A DNA stretch of 27,972 nt from Euryarchaeota archaeon UBA88 (GCA_002499545.1 DAME01000029.1:1-27972), one strand, 5' to 3'; shown: positions 1 to 8,847, counted from the stretch's first letter. The notes: a model not told the origin generated them from the letters alone. Translations and numbers: made by a program.

Positions 1-351
1 GACAGAGAACTCGAGGAACGCCGAAACCGTCTGGAAAGCATGGACGAAAAGGCACGAAAGAAGGAAGAAGAACTCCTTCGTATTGCTGAGAAATCAAAGA
101 CAATCGATTTCAGCACTCTGGGTTTTGCCAGTGCTTCTGACGCCGACGATTTGCAGAGAATAAACGGCGTTGGCCCGTTTATTGCTGAGAAGTTGAATGC
201 CCTTGGAATCTATACCTTTAGCCAACTAGCCAACATGACTCCAGAAATTGAAGAAGAAGTCAACGTGGCCATTGAGTTCTTTTCAGGGCGAATCAAGAGA
301 GACGAATGGGCGAATCAAGCCCGTACGTTGCTTGGAGGTGAAGACGAATGA
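1..351 (+). CDS. C-terminal part of a helix-hairpin-helix protein in the nuo operon (5' truncated)
   Basis: The frame is open from the first base of the window, so this is the 3' end of a longer gene. The visible 116 residues begin with a charged, probably coiled-coil stretch rich in Glu, Arg and Lys. They end in a helix-hairpin-helix module with the core LQRINGVGPFIAEKLNALGI, followed by a segment containing FSGRIKRDEW and a short acidic tail. The same type of module, including a GRI-(R/K)-W-x-x-QA ending, is known as a C-terminal extension of some NuoE proteins and in small HhH proteins. The stop codon overlaps the nuoK start (ATGA), which places the gene in the complex I operon where nuoJ often lies. 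It may be an accessory or assembly factor, or the tail of a fused subunit. The visible part shows no membrane segment, so it is not a plain NuoJ C-terminus. Confidence 0.7.
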   Translation, partial: DRELEERRNRLESMDEKARKKEEELLRIAEKSKTIDFSTLGFASASDADDLQRINGVGPFIAEKLNALGIYTFSQLANMTPEIEEEVNVAIEFFSGRIKRDEWANQARTLLGGEDE

Positions 352-650
352 TTGATCCAGCTCTTGTATCCGGTTTATCAGCACTGATGTTTGTAATTGG
401 TCTTGGTGGCGCATTCACCCGCAAGAACGCAATCATTGTTCTAATGTGCATCGAATTGATGCTCAACGCTGCAAACATGCAGTTTGCTGCCGCTGCCGTC
501 CATCACGGAGACACAACCGGATGGGTTTACACACTTTTTGCTATCGCTATTGCTGCGAGCGAAGTTGCCATTGGATTGGCAATTTTCCTTGCAGTCTACG
601 GCCAGCACGAAACGATATCGTTGGATGACGTTGACATCCTGAAGAACTGA
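348..650 (+). CDS. nuoK: NADH-quinone oxidoreductase subunit K (complex I)
   Basis: This 100-residue protein has the usual NuoK length and three predicted membrane helices, at about residues 4-24, 28-50 and 58-85. It is a proton-channel subunit of the membrane arm of respiratory complex I. Two buried glutamates, Glu36 (in CIELMLNAANM) and Glu72 (in AASEVAIG), fall at the same numbers as the functionally essential Glu36 and Glu72 of E. coli NuoK. The start ATG overlaps the stop of the preceding gene, and the gene is followed after 9 bases by nuoL, indicating translational coupling within the nuo operon. The electron donor of the complex cannot be judged because the peripheral-arm genes lie outside the window. 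Confidence 0.96.
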   Translation: MIDPALVSGLSALMFVIGLGGAFTRKNAIIVLMCIELMLNAANMQFAAAAVHHGDTTGWVYTLFAIAIAASEVAIGLAIFLAVYGQHETISLDDVDILKN

Positions 651-659
651 GGTGAGACG

Positions 660-2939
660 ATGGCAGGTTCAGAAAATTCAGTCACAGTCCACTCAGAATG
701 GATGGAATATGCACCACTCATCATTCTGCTTCCGATGATGTCATTTGCCGTAATTCTCTTCCTCGGTCGCGTGTTCAACGGCCATCCGTTTTGGAAGAAC
801 ACGCTCAAAGAAGGCGGTTTAATTGCCCTCCCGGTCATGGCTGCAAGCCTGATACTCTCGCTCCTGTTGATTTCAGAATTCCTCAAGGGGCATTCGGCAT
901 TCGACTCTTTATTCGAAACCATCCCGTGGGTCAATACCGCAGTATGGAACGGTGGTGCTGCGACTGATTCGGTGAGCCTTGGATTTGGCATATACGTTGA
1001 CCACATCACAGTCATGCTGCTGTTTGTAGCATCTTTCCTGTGTCTTCTCATCAACACATTCAGTATCGGTTACATGAACACCGACCCGATTAACGACAAC
1101 CGAAACCACCGATTCTATGCCGAATTCGTGTTGTTCTGTTCAGGAATGCTCGGTATGGTTCTTGCAGATTCCTTCCTGTGGTTGTTCATCTTTTGGGAAC
1201 TGATGGGTCTGTGCTCCTACCTCTTGATTGGGTTTTACTATGAGCGCCCAAGTGCCGCTTCGGCAGCCAAAAAAGCATTCCTCACCACTCGTATCGGTGA
1301 CGTCTTCCTCGTAGTTGGGCTTGTGATGCTGTGGGACCTATTCGGTTCGCTTAATTACGCAGTCGTGTTCGATACCTATAACATCGAACAAGTCGCAGCC
1401 CATTCAGCAGGCACACTTCAATGGGCGCTTGGATTGATGTTCATTGGAGCGGTTGGAAAATCGGCACAATTCCCGCTCCACGTTTGGCTCCCTGACGCTA
1501 TGGAAGGCCCAACACCGGTTTCAGCTCTCATTCACGCTGCGACAATGGTCAATGCTGGATTGTACCTCGTTGCTCGAATGTTCCCATTCTTTGGAGCGGA
1601 TGCGCTTCACGGTGATTTAGACGACTTGGCCTTCATCATCGCTTCTGTTGGTGGAATTACAGCCGTCATGGCAGCTGCCATTGCCTTTGTCCAAATGGAC
1701 CTGAAGAAGGTTCTCGCATATTCTACGATGAGTCAACTCGCCTACATTTTCACCGGACTTGGTTGCGCTATGTACCTTGCAAACACGCTTGACTGGCACC
1801 ACGACAAAGATGCTCACTACATTGTAATCGTTGCTTTTGGAGCCGCGCTATTCCACTTGTTTAACCACGCCATGGCCAAAGGAATGCTGTTCATGGCCAG
1901 TGGGTCGGTTATTCACGAAGTGCATCACGCCCACCATCATCTCCACCATCACGATGACCATGGCGACGATCATGGTGATGATCACGATGACCACCATGAC
2001 GACCATTTCGATGCCCAGTCGATGGAGAACATGGGTGGGCTTGCGTCCAAAATGCCGATTACTGCTACGGCAATGCTGGTTGGCTCAGCCTCTATCATGG
2101 GACTTCCATTGATTGGAGGCTTTTGGTCAAAAGAAGGAATCATTGCGAATGCTTGGCGTGTCGCTCAAGACGACCCCCGCTTCTTCTTGCCTGCAGCATG
2201 CGTCCTCATCGGTGCAGCCATGACCGGATTTTATATGTCTCGAATGTGGTTCATGACTTTTGCTGGAAAGCCGAAGAACGAAGTTGCTGCACATGTTGGA
2301 CCAACCAATACATGGATCAAGACGCCGTTGTTTATTCTCACCTTTGTCACCCTTTCATCCATCATTTTAGCTGGCATGGGCTTCACGCATTGGGCATCAG
2401 ACACAAGTTACTCATTCCTCTCCGAGAGAACCCTCATTGAAGGTATCGTGTACGAAATGGATCATGCATTCCTCAACAGTGATGCATTCTTCTTCATCTT
2501 GACCTACATTGCGATTTTCCTTGGAGCCGTTGTCGGACCTGGATTGGCAATGGCACTGTACGGTGGTTCACTTGCAGAGGGTGAAACTGCGAAACCGTGG
2601 ATGAGACCGGTGCTTCGACTCAGTGCATGGATGAACGGTCGTTTCTATTTCGACAACAGTGCTTTCCGTGATTCAACCTTTGCAATTGCTCTCCAGAACC
2701 GTCTTTACATCGATGAATACTACGATAAAGCCATGGTCAACATTGTTGCTGGTTTCTCGAATAAGGTTGCAGAAGCAGACTCAGAAGTAATCGATGGTAC
2801 CATCAAATCCATCGAAAGCGGTTCTCAATCACTCTCAACCTTTGTTCGTTCAATGACCACGGGGTCTGCTCGTGATTACATTCTCATGGTTTCGGTTGGA
2901 ACACTTGTGATTTTCTTCTTGATATGGGGGATGGCTTGA
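660..2939 (+). CDS. nuoL: NADH-quinone oxidoreductase subunit L with a His/Asp-rich insertion
   Basis: This 759-residue, multi-helix antiporter-like subunit forms the distal end of the complex I membrane arm. Family motifs are clear: FWELMGLCSYLLIGFYYE, with channel Glu180, and GAVGKSAQFPLHVWLPDAM, with channel Lys267. The region after about residue 640 ends in an amphipathic stretch and a final membrane helix, as expected for the lateral helix of NuoL. The family's usual length is about 610-700 residues, so this one is long. Part of the excess is a 28-residue loop at residues 422-449 containing 14 His and 10 Asp, directly after the conserved GSVIH segment and before ENMGGL. A Shine-Dalgarno-like GAGGTGAG overlaps the nuoK stop, 4 bases before the ATG. 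The gene is followed without a gap by nuoM. Confidence 0.97.
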   Translation: MAGSENSVTVHSEWMEYAPLIILLPMMSFAVILFLGRVFNGHPFWKNTLKEGGLIALPVMAASLILSLLLISEFLKGHSAFDSLFETIPWVNTAVWNGGAATDSVSLGFGIYVDHITVMLLFVASFLCLLINTFSIGYMNTDPINDNRNHRFYAEFVLFCSGMLGMVLADSFLWLFIFWELMGLCSYLLIGFYYERPSAASAAKKAFLTTRIGDVFLVVGLVMLWDLFGSLNYAVVFDTYNIEQVAAHSAGTLQWALGLMFIGAVGKSAQFPLHVWLPDAMEGPTPVSALIHAATMVNAGLYLVARMFPFFGADALHGDLDDLAFIIASVGGITAVMAAAIAFVQMDLKKVLAYSTMSQLAYIFTGLGCAMYLANTLDWHHDKDAHYIVIVAFGAALFHLFNHAMAKGMLFMASGSVIHEVHHAHHHLHHHDDHGDDHGDDHDDHHDDHFDAQSMENMGGLASKMPITATAMLVGSASIMGLPLIGGFWSKEGIIANAWRVAQDDPRFFLPAACVLIGAAMTGFYMSRMWFMTFAGKPKNEVAAHVGPTNTWIKTPLFILTFVTLSSIILAGMGFTHWASDTSYSFLSERTLIEGIVYEMDHAFLNSDAFFFILTYIAIFLGAVVGPGLAMALYGGSLAEGETAKPWMRPVLRLSAWMNGRFYFDNSAFRDSTFAIALQNRLYIDEYYDKAMVNIVAGFSNKVAEADSEVIDGTIKSIESGSQSLSTFVRSMTTGSARDYILMVSVGTLVIFFLIWGMA

Positions 2940-4580
2940 ATGGATGACTGGATTTCTCTTCCGCTGGTAGGTTTCCCGCTCATCGCCAGCGTCGTTCTCC
3001 TTGCCTTTGTTTCCAACGCAAACCAAGCAACACGCGACCGTCTTGCCTCACCAATTCGAATGGTGTGCCTGGTGTTCTCATCACTGTTGTTGGTCGTCAC
3101 TACTGGCATGTTCTTCCAGTACTTTGGAAACGTTAGCTGGGAAGGTATTTCGTTCAACTCGTATGAGTTCGATCACCGATATCTTTGGATCGAAGCACTT
3201 GGAATTCACTGGGCAGTCGGTATGGACGCTCTGTCCTTCCCAATGGTTTGGCTCACCACATTTTTGCTCCCTGTGACCATTATTGCCACTTGGAACGAAA
3301 AGAACGGTGCAACATACTTCCCGATTGTCTTGGCAATGGGTGGTGCTCTCATCGGTGTCTTCGTTTCCCTTGACCTGTTCATGTTTTACGTGTTCTGGGA
3401 ATTAACACTTATTCCAATGTTTTTCCTTATTCTGATGTGGGGTGGAAAGGACAGACGCTACGCTTCTCAAAAATTCTTCATCTACACCTTCACCGCTTCT
3501 GTGATTATGCTTTTGGGGCTCATCACGCTCTACTTCTTCCAAGACACTTCCAATCCGATGATTCATGCTGGAACGATGACTGGTCGAACCTTCGATATTC
3601 AGACCATCACCTCACACGCCTTGGTCGAAAACAGCAATGGGAACTGGTATTTGGGTGCGAACATCCAAAAAGTTCTGTTTGTCATGTTGATGCTCGGATT
3701 CTTGGTGAAACTTCCCGCAGTACCGTTCCATACTTGGCTTCCTGATGCCCACGTTCAAGCGCCGACTGGCGGTTCGATGCTGCTGGCTGGTGTCATGCTG
3801 AAAATGGGAGCATACGGAATGTTCAGACTTCCGCTGAGTCTGTTCCCACACGCGCTTCAATACTTCCAACTCACCCTTATGATCATCGGTATGATCTCCT
3901 TGGTCTGGGGTGCAATCGTTTGTCTTGGTCAAACGAATCTCAAGAAGATGGTTGCGTATTCTTCGGTATCTCACATGGGCGTTATCGTGATTGGTATCGC
4001 AACCATGCAACCAATGGGTTGGGCAGCAGCCTTGTTCATGATGTTCGCTCACGGCGTCATCAGCCCAATGCTGTTCGCAGTATGTGGTGCTTTCAAACAC
4101 CACTATCACAGCATGGAGATTGGCGCAATGCGAGGAATGGCAAAGCACTCTCCTTGGTTAGCAACTTCGATGATGTTCGCATGGATGGCTTCACTTGGCC
4201 TCCCTCTTTTGGCAGGGTTTGTTGCCGAATTAATGGTATTGATTGCTTTGTGGTACATGATTGCCGCAGAAGGTTGGAGCGTTCTTTGGATGGTCGGTCC
4301 AGCGCTGGTCCTTGCCATCACAGCAGCATACTACCTTTGGTCCATGCAGCGAACGATCTTCGAAGGTGGAGATGAAACTCAACCCCCGGCATCGCTTCAC
4401 GGTGAACCGGTTCCTGACATCACGGACTCAGAGAAACTCGCTATGATTATCTTAGCAGTGTTCACGATTCTCTTTGGTGTCATGCCTTGGATTGCCTTGG
4501 ACATGATGAACGACTGGACTGTGCAGATTTTCGAAGGATTGATTCTGCCGATTCTTGGCAACTTTAACGGAGGTGCCTGA
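2940..4580 (+). CDS. nuoM: NADH-quinone oxidoreductase subunit M (complex I)
   Basis: This 546-residue polytopic membrane protein is an antiporter-like proton-pumping subunit of complex I. Diagnostic stretches are FYVFWELTLIPMFFLI, with Glu154, and GFLVKLPAVPFHTWLPDAH, with Lys257; these correspond to the conserved channel Glu and Lys of NuoM. AYSSVSHMGVI and the following helix match the second half of the antiporter fold. The length is slightly above the usual 500 or so. The ATG lies directly after the nuoL stop codon with no intervening base, and a G-rich stretch just upstream in the nuoL end can serve as ribosome binding site. The C-terminus is followed almost immediately by nuoN, so the gene is an internal member of the nuo operon. 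Confidence 0.97.
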   Translation: MDDWISLPLVGFPLIASVVLLAFVSNANQATRDRLASPIRMVCLVFSSLLLVVTTGMFFQYFGNVSWEGISFNSYEFDHRYLWIEALGIHWAVGMDALSFPMVWLTTFLLPVTIIATWNEKNGATYFPIVLAMGGALIGVFVSLDLFMFYVFWELTLIPMFFLILMWGGKDRRYASQKFFIYTFTASVIMLLGLITLYFFQDTSNPMIHAGTMTGRTFDIQTITSHALVENSNGNWYLGANIQKVLFVMLMLGFLVKLPAVPFHTWLPDAHVQAPTGGSMLLAGVMLKMGAYGMFRLPLSLFPHALQYFQLTLMIIGMISLVWGAIVCLGQTNLKKMVAYSSVSHMGVIVIGIATMQPMGWAAALFMMFAHGVISPMLFAVCGAFKHHYHSMEIGAMRGMAKHSPWLATSMMFAWMASLGLPLLAGFVAELMVLIALWYMIAAEGWSVLWMVGPALVLAITAAYYLWSMQRTIFEGGDETQPPASLHGEPVPDITDSEKLAMIILAVFTILFGVMPWIALDMMNDWTVQIFEGLILPILGNFNGGA

Positions 4581-4581
4581 A

Positions 4582-6306
4582 GTGTCTGAATTGACAGTCG
4601 TTGAACCGTTCGGGGATGGCTTTGTCGCTGCATTAGGCCCTGAGTTAATGCTGTTTGCCGGCCTTCTGGTACTCATTCTTCTACCGAATCTTGGGCGGGG
4701 TACGTTCCGTATTCCCGGCACGCAAATTCGTCTACCGTGGCTGCTTGGAGGCAATCGCTTCAAACTCACAAGCGACCCTCGCCTACCGTCCTGGATTGCT
4801 ACAATTACGCTTACCGCGGCGTTCCTCAACATCCTCTATATTTTCAGCGAAGGTCTTGACAGAGTGGCCATCATGACCGAATCCGGAAAGGAAATTCTTC
4901 TCGTCAACGGCTTTAGCCGAGTGTTCGAGCTGATTTTCTTTGGGGCCCTTGCTTTGGCATCATTCTCCTCAATGAATCGACTTGCTGTCAAGGGTTCGGG
5001 AAGTAAACTTTCAGAACATGAACTCTACAACAACCGTCGTCAAGGTGATTTCTACATTTTGATGATAACCTGTGCACTTGGTATGTCCGTTGTTGCTCTG
5101 GCTCAAGATTTGTTTGTCTTGTTCATTGGTCTTGAACTGGCTTCGTTTTCGACATATGTGTTGGTAGCGTTCTTGAAAGAATCAAAGGCCGGTGTTGAAT
5201 CTGGAATGAAGTACTTCATCGTCGGTTCCGTCGCTTCAGGTGTAGGGCTGTACGGTCTTTCAATGCTCTACCTTTGGGCAGGTTCACTGCAATTCAGCGT
5301 TCTTGCGACTCATTTCGCAACGTCCGGAACCACTGCTTTGCCGCTCATCGGTATTGGATTTGTCTTGGTCGGCTTTGGCTTCAAGGTCAGCGCTGCTCCG
5401 TTCCACTTCGCTGCTCCTGACGCATATGCTGGAGCAAGCAGCCCGGTTGCCGGTGTTCTTGCAACGGCCAGCAAGGCGATGGGTATGCTCGGTCTGATTC
5501 GAATGCTCCTGATTGTTGCTGCACCTGAATCCAGTGATGGAAGTGCGGTTTGGCTGATTTGCTTCGGTGCTCTTGCAGCAGTGACCATGACGTGGGGTAA
5601 CCTTGCCGCACTCGGCAGTCAAAATCCAAAGCGAATGCTTGCATATTCATCGGTTGCACATGCTGGATACATGCTTGCAGCCATCACAGCAATCGGAGCT
5701 TGGAATTGGGATGCAGCCGTAGCAGGCGATGCGGGTACGGCCGCAGTGGCGGTTCTCACTGCTCTGTTGTTCCACCTTGTCGTTCTGGTCGCTTTCAAAC
5801 TCGGTGCCTTCCTCGTTCTCTCTGTTCTCGAATCGGAAGGCGGTGCCTCAAGCCTGTCATCTCTCGGAGGTCTTGCAAAGCGTGAACCGCTGCTTGCCGT
5901 TTCCATGTTCATCTTCATGATTTCTCTTGCCGGTGTACCTCCAATGGCTGGATTCTTGTCCAAACTTCTTGTAATCATGGCCATTGTTCGGGTCGCTGTT
6001 GGTGACATGGGTTCAGAGATTGCTGCAGGTGGCGCTTTTGATGTTGGCGATTTCCATTGGGTGTGGTGGCTTGCCTTGCTGATGGTTGTGAACTCGGCGA
6101 TTTCGATGTTCTACTACCTCCGGGTTGTTGTTGTGATGTTCTTTGACCAACCAGAAGAAGGCCGTGAAGGACCGTTGCCGTCAGGATGGCAAGTTCGCAC
6201 AGCAATTTTACTCTGTGTACTCACAACGGTCTTTGTCGGTGTCGCTGGCAATGGACTACTCGAACTGTGTGAAATGGCTGCTAACAGCCTTAATTACGAT
6301 TGGTGA
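4582..6306 (+). CDS. nuoN: NADH-quinone oxidoreductase subunit N (complex I)
   Basis: This is a 574-residue membrane protein, the third antiporter-like subunit of complex I. Channel residues are visible as Glu185 in FIGLELASFSTYVLVAF and Lys268 in GFGFKVSAAPFHFAAPDAYA. KRMLAYSSVAHAGYML is also typical of NuoN. A longer reading from ATG 4555 would overlap nuoM by 26 bases. The GTG at 4582 is preferred because a strong GGAGGTG at 4569-4575 sits 6 bases upstream and the start then lies 1 base after the nuoM stop. The nuo operon appears to end here, since the next 82 bases are non-coding and a translation factor gene follows. Confidence 0.95.
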   Translation: MSELTVVEPFGDGFVAALGPELMLFAGLLVLILLPNLGRGTFRIPGTQIRLPWLLGGNRFKLTSDPRLPSWIATITLTAAFLNILYIFSEGLDRVAIMTESGKEILLVNGFSRVFELIFFGALALASFSSMNRLAVKGSGSKLSEHELYNNRRQGDFYILMITCALGMSVVALAQDLFVLFIGLELASFSTYVLVAFLKESKAGVESGMKYFIVGSVASGVGLYGLSMLYLWAGSLQFSVLATHFATSGTTALPLIGIGFVLVGFGFKVSAAPFHFAAPDAYAGASSPVAGVLATASKAMGMLGLIRMLLIVAAPESSDGSAVWLICFGALAAVTMTWGNLAALGSQNPKRMLAYSSVAHAGYMLAAITAIGAWNWDAAVAGDAGTAAVAVLTALLFHLVVLVAFKLGAFLVLSVLESEGGASSLSSLGGLAKREPLLAVSMFIFMISLAGVPPMAGFLSKLLVIMAIVRVAVGDMGSEIAAGGAFDVGDFHWVWWLALLMVVNSAISMFYYLRVVVVMFFDQPEEGREGPLPSGWQVRTAILLCVLTTVFVGVAGNGLLELCEMAANSLNYDW

Positions 6307-6388
6307 CCCGTTGAGGTCCGCTCAGAGCCCGAGTATTGGGTACTGCATTCAAGAAGTGTGGACTATTGGGACGGAATGGTGAGACTAC

Positions 6389-7039
6389 ATGGGTCGACGA
6401 CATGAAGAAAAAGTGGACGTGGAAGAACTTGCTCGTCTTGAATCTCCAGAGGGTGGCTCCGGCGGTAAAATCCGGGTCAAAATGCCTAACCGCAAAGTGA
6501 ACGAAATGTTCGCACTCGCTGAACAAATCCTCGGTGGACGGCGCGTGACGGTCCTGTGCGAAGACGGTGAAACCCGTATGGCGCGAATTCCGGGAAAGAT
6601 GCGACGTCGTCAATGGGTTCGTGATGGTGATCTGATCATCGTTTGGCCTTGGGATTTCCAAGATGCAAAAGCCGATGTCAAGCATCGCTATACGAAAACT
6701 CAAGCAATGTATCTCTCTCGAAAAGGTGTCCTTCCAGACGATGTTGATATCTTCGGAATGAACGTCGTCCAAGACGACGATGATGATGAATTTTCAGACA
6801 CCTTTGGAACGATGGAGGCTCCAGAAAGCGAAGATGAACTCTTCGGAGACGATGACGATGATGACGACGACTTGTTCGGCTCCTCCGACGATGACGCTCC
6901 TGAAGAAGAAGTTCCACCAGCTGAAGAGCCCGAGGCAGTTGAAGAAGCACCTCACGTTCCCGTTGAGGAGTACCCTGCTGAAGATGCAGCAGAATCTGAC
7001 GATGAAGAGGACGACGACCTTGAATCAATGTTTGGATGA
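6389..7039 (+). CDS. Translation initiation factor aIF1A with a long acidic C-terminal tail
   Basis: Residues about 20-115 form the S1-like OB fold of aIF1A, which binds the A site of the small ribosomal subunit during initiation. Recognisable pieces are GGKIRVKMPN, VTVLCEDGETRMARIPGKMR, and the WVRDGDLIIVWPWDFQD strand region. Usual archaeal aIF1A proteins are about 95-115 residues. This one has 216, because residues from about 127 onward form a low-complexity tail with runs of Asp and Glu that ends in DDDLESMFG. Eukaryotic eIF1A also carries an acidic C-terminal tail, which contacts eIF5B, so a similar role is possible but unproven here. A GGTGAG ribosome binding site precedes the ATG. The downstream RIO kinase gene lies 34 bases away on the same strand. 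Confidence 0.95.
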   Translation: MGRRHEEKVDVEELARLESPEGGSGGKIRVKMPNRKVNEMFALAEQILGGRRVTVLCEDGETRMARIPGKMRRRQWVRDGDLIIVWPWDFQDAKADVKHRYTKTQAMYLSRKGVLPDDVDIFGMNVVQDDDDDEFSDTFGTMEAPESEDELFGDDDDDDDDLFGSSDDDAPEEEVPPAEEPEAVEEAPHVPVEEYPAEDAAESDDEEDDDLESMFG

Positions 7040-7073
7040 TTCTTCAGTGATTGCATGACCCAGGGGTGTGCAA

Positions 7074-8075
7074 ATGGATAATGGCGAAGACTGGGATGAA
7101 CTTGGCGAAAATAAACGTCAGCGCAAGCGTCGCCGTCAACATCGCCAAAAAGGACCTAAAAGAACATCCGAACGAAGTAAAGACGAATCGTTCGCACGTA
7201 CTGAAGAAGATAATTTTCTTAGTAACCTTGAGGCAAAATCTGGTGCCTTCAACTGGATGAAAGAAGATCGCTACAAGCGCATGTTTCGAGATATTGAGAC
7301 CAAAATCCAGGGCGCTTTGGGTGTTGGGACTTACGATTGGGTCGATCGCCGTGTGTTTGACCAAGTGTTCGACCGTCTCACGTTGATGTCGTTGTACAAG
7401 TTGATGAAAGCCGGCACAATTGATACACTTGATTTTCCAATTGCCCGTGGAAAAGAGGCCCACGTTTTCCGGGCAACCACCATTGATGGACGAACTATCG
7501 CCGTCAAAATATTTCACACCTCGAATGCTGTTTTCAAAAACCTCGTTCAATACATCGAAGGCGACCCTCGTTTCGGCGGGCTTCGCCGCCGCCACCGTGA
7601 TTTAGTCGATATCTGGGTACGCAAAGAACATCGGAATCTTTCACGGCTTGCAAGGTGGGGATTGAACGTTCCTCGTCCACTGGGCATCCACAAAAACGTG
7701 CTCGTGATGGAATACATTGGTTCTGAAACTGTCTCGTCACCAAAACTTCGTGAAGTAAAGGTCGAAGACCCCGAACGAGTGTTTGACATTCTGTTGGAGT
7801 TTCTGGCCATCAGTTGGCAAAAAGCAAACCTCGTCCACGGTGATTTTTCCCCGTACAATATTTTGTGGCATGATGACAAACCAGTTGTCATCGACGTAGG
7901 TCAAGCGGTTGTTCAATCGCATCCCAAAGCACAAGAATTCCTCGTTCGTGACGTGACTCGTTTAGTTGAGTGGGCAACGAAAAACGGCGTTGAAGTCACG
8001 CTTGCAGAAGCAATGTTTGAGGTGCTCAACATGGAACTGGGACACGTTGAACAACTTCAGTATGAAGAAGAGTGA
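7074..8075 (+). CDS. RIO1-type serine/threonine protein kinase
   Basis: This is an atypical protein kinase of the RIO family, known in archaea and eukaryotes for late small-subunit ribosome maturation. The protein has 333 residues. A very basic N-terminal extension covers about residues 10-35 and is followed by the kinase fold. The RIO1-style nucleotide loop reads ARGKEAHVFRA, and the ATP-binding Lys145 lies in IAVKIF. The catalytic loop VHGDFSPYNIL holds Asp257 and Asn262, and the metal-binding Asp274 lies in VVIDVGQA. All key residues are intact. The ATG at 7074 is preferred over the in-frame GTG at 7068 because AGGGGTG at 7062-7068 is a good ribosome binding site for it. The gene sits behind aIF1A and abuts the opposing KH-domain gene with no spacing. 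Confidence 0.95.
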   Translation: MDNGEDWDELGENKRQRKRRRQHRQKGPKRTSERSKDESFARTEEDNFLSNLEAKSGAFNWMKEDRYKRMFRDIETKIQGALGVGTYDWVDRRVFDQVFDRLTLMSLYKLMKAGTIDTLDFPIARGKEAHVFRATTIDGRTIAVKIFHTSNAVFKNLVQYIEGDPRFGGLRRRHRDLVDIWVRKEHRNLSRLARWGLNVPRPLGIHKNVLVMEYIGSETVSSPKLREVKVEDPERVFDILLEFLAISWQKANLVHGDFSPYNILWHDDKPVVIDVGQAVVQSHPKAQEFLVRDVTRLVEWATKNGVEVTLAEAMFEVLNMELGHVEQLQYEEE

Positions 8076-8822
8076 TCATTCTTCTTCCCACGAAACGCCT
8101 TCGTCTTCAGATAGGCCCATCATTTCATCGACAGCTTCGATATCTTCAGGGTCTACTTGGGCGGCTCGCATTCTTCTCGACCTTCGTTTAGCAATATCAG
8201 AAAGTCCGGGCACCAAGTCGTCAAAACCAGCCTTTGGAGCAACGACGTCATCCTTAATTTCAATGGTTTCTAGCAGCCTGTTCGAGATTCGAGAACGGCG
8301 GCGGTCACGTTCAAGGAAGTTGAGAACGGTACCGTGCTCAGCACCACCTGCAAGCATTTCAATCGCTTGACGAGCAGCAGAGAGCCCCTCCTCTTCACCA
8401 ACGAGAACGACCGTTGAGTTGTAGATGGTGATTTGTGTATCAGTAAGCCCTTCGATTAACTTTCGAATTTTGCCCTGGCTGCCGATGATTCGACCGCGGA
8501 TTCTACGCTGTTGATTCGAACGCTTTCCTACAAATTTTCGAATATCGACCAGTTCGAAAAAGTGGTGGTCGTCCAAGAGTTGAATCGCTGCTTTCGGTGC
8601 CATTCCGCGACCAATAGCTTTGATGACATCGGGTAATTTCATCGCTTTCACAGGATCGTATGTTCCCGGCTCACCCCAAACGACTTCCACGTCTCCAGTA
8701 TCGGAATCAATGTGGAATTCTTTGCAGCCTGAGGCGTTTCGCAACGACTTGGCAGTCGCTCCTTTTGCACCGATCAGGACCGCAATACGGTCCATTGGCA
8801 CACGAGGTAGGGGTTGGCGCAT
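8076..8822 (-). CDS. KH-domain RNA-binding protein, Dim2/Pno1-like
   Basis: This 248-residue protein has two KH domains. The first carries IAVLIGAKGATAK near residues 13-25, and the second carries RGRIIGSQGKIRKLIE near residues 109-124. In archaea and eukaryotes this two-KH arrangement is the Dim2/Pno1 family, which binds pre-16S/18S rRNA near its 3' end and works with RIO kinases and Nob1. The C-terminal third is charged and ends acidic (VSWEEE). The ATG at 8822 is chosen over an in-frame TTG at 8828, because AGGA lies at a suitable distance upstream and the TTG would sit too close to it. The gene converges on the RIO1 gene: its stop codon begins at the base after the RIO1 stop. A surface-protein gene lies 25 bases upstream on the same strand. 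Confidence 0.92.
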   Translation of the reverse strand: MRQPLPRVPMDRIAVLIGAKGATAKSLRNASGCKEFHIDSDTGDVEVVWGEPGTYDPVKAMKLPDVIKAIGRGMAPKAAIQLLDDHHFFELVDIRKFVGKRSNQQRRIRGRIIGSQGKIRKLIEGLTDTQITIYNSTVVLVGEEEGLSAARQAIEMLAGGAEHGTVLNFLERDRRRSRISNRLLETIEIKDDVVAPKAGFDDLVPGLSDIAKRRSRRMRAAQVDPEDIEAVDEMMGLSEDEGVSWEEE

Positions 8823-8847
8823 GGACAATCCTGTGGCCGACTTCTTT

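Noticed and set aside
3612..4148. A 178-codon minus-strand open frame within nuoM.
   Set aside because: It is antisense to a highly conserved membrane protein, and its composition (many Cys, His and Gln) is typical of a shadow frame.
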